This document shows positions 13,409 to 13,738 of a stretch of DNA of 13,738 nt, in pieces. Below the pieces are notes generated by a model. It saw nothing but the letters and a program-made list of their open reading frames with translations. It made no database searches and was not told where the DNA came from. Where the stretch lies: positions 1 to 13,738 of the forward strand of contig CAITLX010000532.1 of NCBI GenBank assembly GCA_903893335.1, written 5' to 3'. The stretch is from an uncultured delta proteobacterium (GTDB lineage: Bacteria; Myxococcota_A; Polyangia; Polyangiales; Polyangiaceae). Numbering within the stretch: the first letter of the stretch is position 1; every line of letters starts with the position of its first letter. A program made the translations under genes and the position numbers.

Positions 13409-13738
13409 ATGGCGGACGTGACGGTCATCGGCGAGGGAACGTTCGTTCGCGGCGCGCTGCGCGGCGACGGCGATCTCGAGGTACGCGGTCGCGTCGAGGG
13501 GGAGATCGCCGTCGCAGGCGAGGTCACCATCGGCGAGGGCGCGCTCGTGCGCGCGAGCATCACCGCCACGCGCATCGTGGTGCGCGGCGCGGTCGCGGGC
13601 GATCTGGTCGCCACCGAGGCGGTTCGCCTCGAGCAGGGCGCGCGCGTCGTGGGCGATCTGCGCGCCGAGCGCATCTCCATCGGCGAGGGCGCCAAGGTCC
13701 GCGGAGAGATCCACACCGGCACCGGCGCGCACGCGGCG
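13409..13738 (+). CDS. Bactofilin family protein, third of three (3' end outside window)
   Basis: The ATG at 13409 opens a frame that stays open to the last base: 110 codons and no stop. The visible part is a bactofilin beta-helix starting almost at residue 1: MADVTVIGEGTFVRGALRG, LEVRGRVEGEIAV, VTIGEGALVRASI, RGAVAGDLVATEAVRLEQG, VVGDLRAERISIGEGAKVRGEI, then HTGTGAHAA at the edge. The remaining C-terminal length is unknown, so it could carry an extended tail. The nearest GGAG (13392-13395) is 13 bases from the ATG, too far to be a good ribosome binding site. The gene is likely part of the same operon as the two upstream bactofilins. It is arranged more like copy 2 (no N-tail) than copy 1. 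Confidence 0.87.
   Translation, partial: MADVTVIGEGTFVRGALRGDGDLEVRGRVEGEIAVAGEVTIGEGALVRASITATRIVVRGAVAGDLVATEAVRLEQGARVVGDLRAERISIGEGAKVRGEIHTGTGAHAA

Noticed and set aside
1..13738. tRNA, rRNA, CRISPR array, insertion sequence or phage gene
   Set aside because: I looked for cloverleaf-like segments, regularly spaced repeats and transposase or integrase motifs and found none. The only regular repeats are the coding 27-bp units and the 14-bp pair.

Overview
The window is extremely GC-rich, almost fully coding, and carries several signatures of Myxococcota, probably the Polyangiales/Sandaracinus side. These are Asp/Ala-rich spacers behind secretion signals, EQCDDGN-type myxobacterial disulfide repeats, a Cys-plus-hydrophobic C-terminus resembling MYXO-CTERM, and a run of bactofilin genes. 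I see no rRNA, tRNA, CRISPR array, transposase or phage gene. It reads as an ordinary chromosomal segment. The assignment to the phylum is inference from these features and not from a marker gene.

Layout. Everything left of about 4370 is on the minus strand, and everything right of 4427 is on the plus strand. A 56-bp divergent intergenic region lies between them. Minus strand, in order of transcription: moaA (GTP 3',8-cyclase), a Nudix hydrolase whose GTG overlaps the moaA stop, then after 92 bp an AtoE-family short-chain fatty acid transporter, then an exported Asp-box (BNR) repeat protein whose GTG overlaps the transporter stop. That last gene runs off the left edge. Plus strand: a moaC gene fused to an N-terminal domain that resembles the nitrate-reductase-associated (NarM-like) family; an NAD-dependent epimerase/dehydratase; a DUF1554-like lipoprotein; a second epimerase/dehydratase; and a 718-residue lipoprotein made of PPC-like domains alternating with myxobacterial Cys-rich repeats. 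These are followed by aroF (DAHP synthase), a TrmH-family RNA 2'-O-methyltransferase, and three tandem bactofilins, the last cut by the right edge.

How the genes fit together. moaA and the moaC fusion supply the first two steps of molybdenum cofactor synthesis, from GTP to cyclic pyranopterin monophosphate, and share one intergenic control region. The fused domain ties this to nitrate reductase maturation. The two SDR enzymes and two lipoproteins form a plausible cell-surface unit, but the sugar or lipid substrate cannot be read from the sequence. aroF and trmH are 7 bp apart and probably co-transcribed. The bactofilin cluster should build cytoskeletal or envelope-associated filaments.

Most worth a second look: the NarM-like/MoaC fusion, the 27-bp tandem repeat that multiplies possible start codons in the DUF1554 lipoprotein, the alternating epimerase/lipoprotein block, and the three-bactofilin array. 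No clearly unprecedented multi-gene system is visible.
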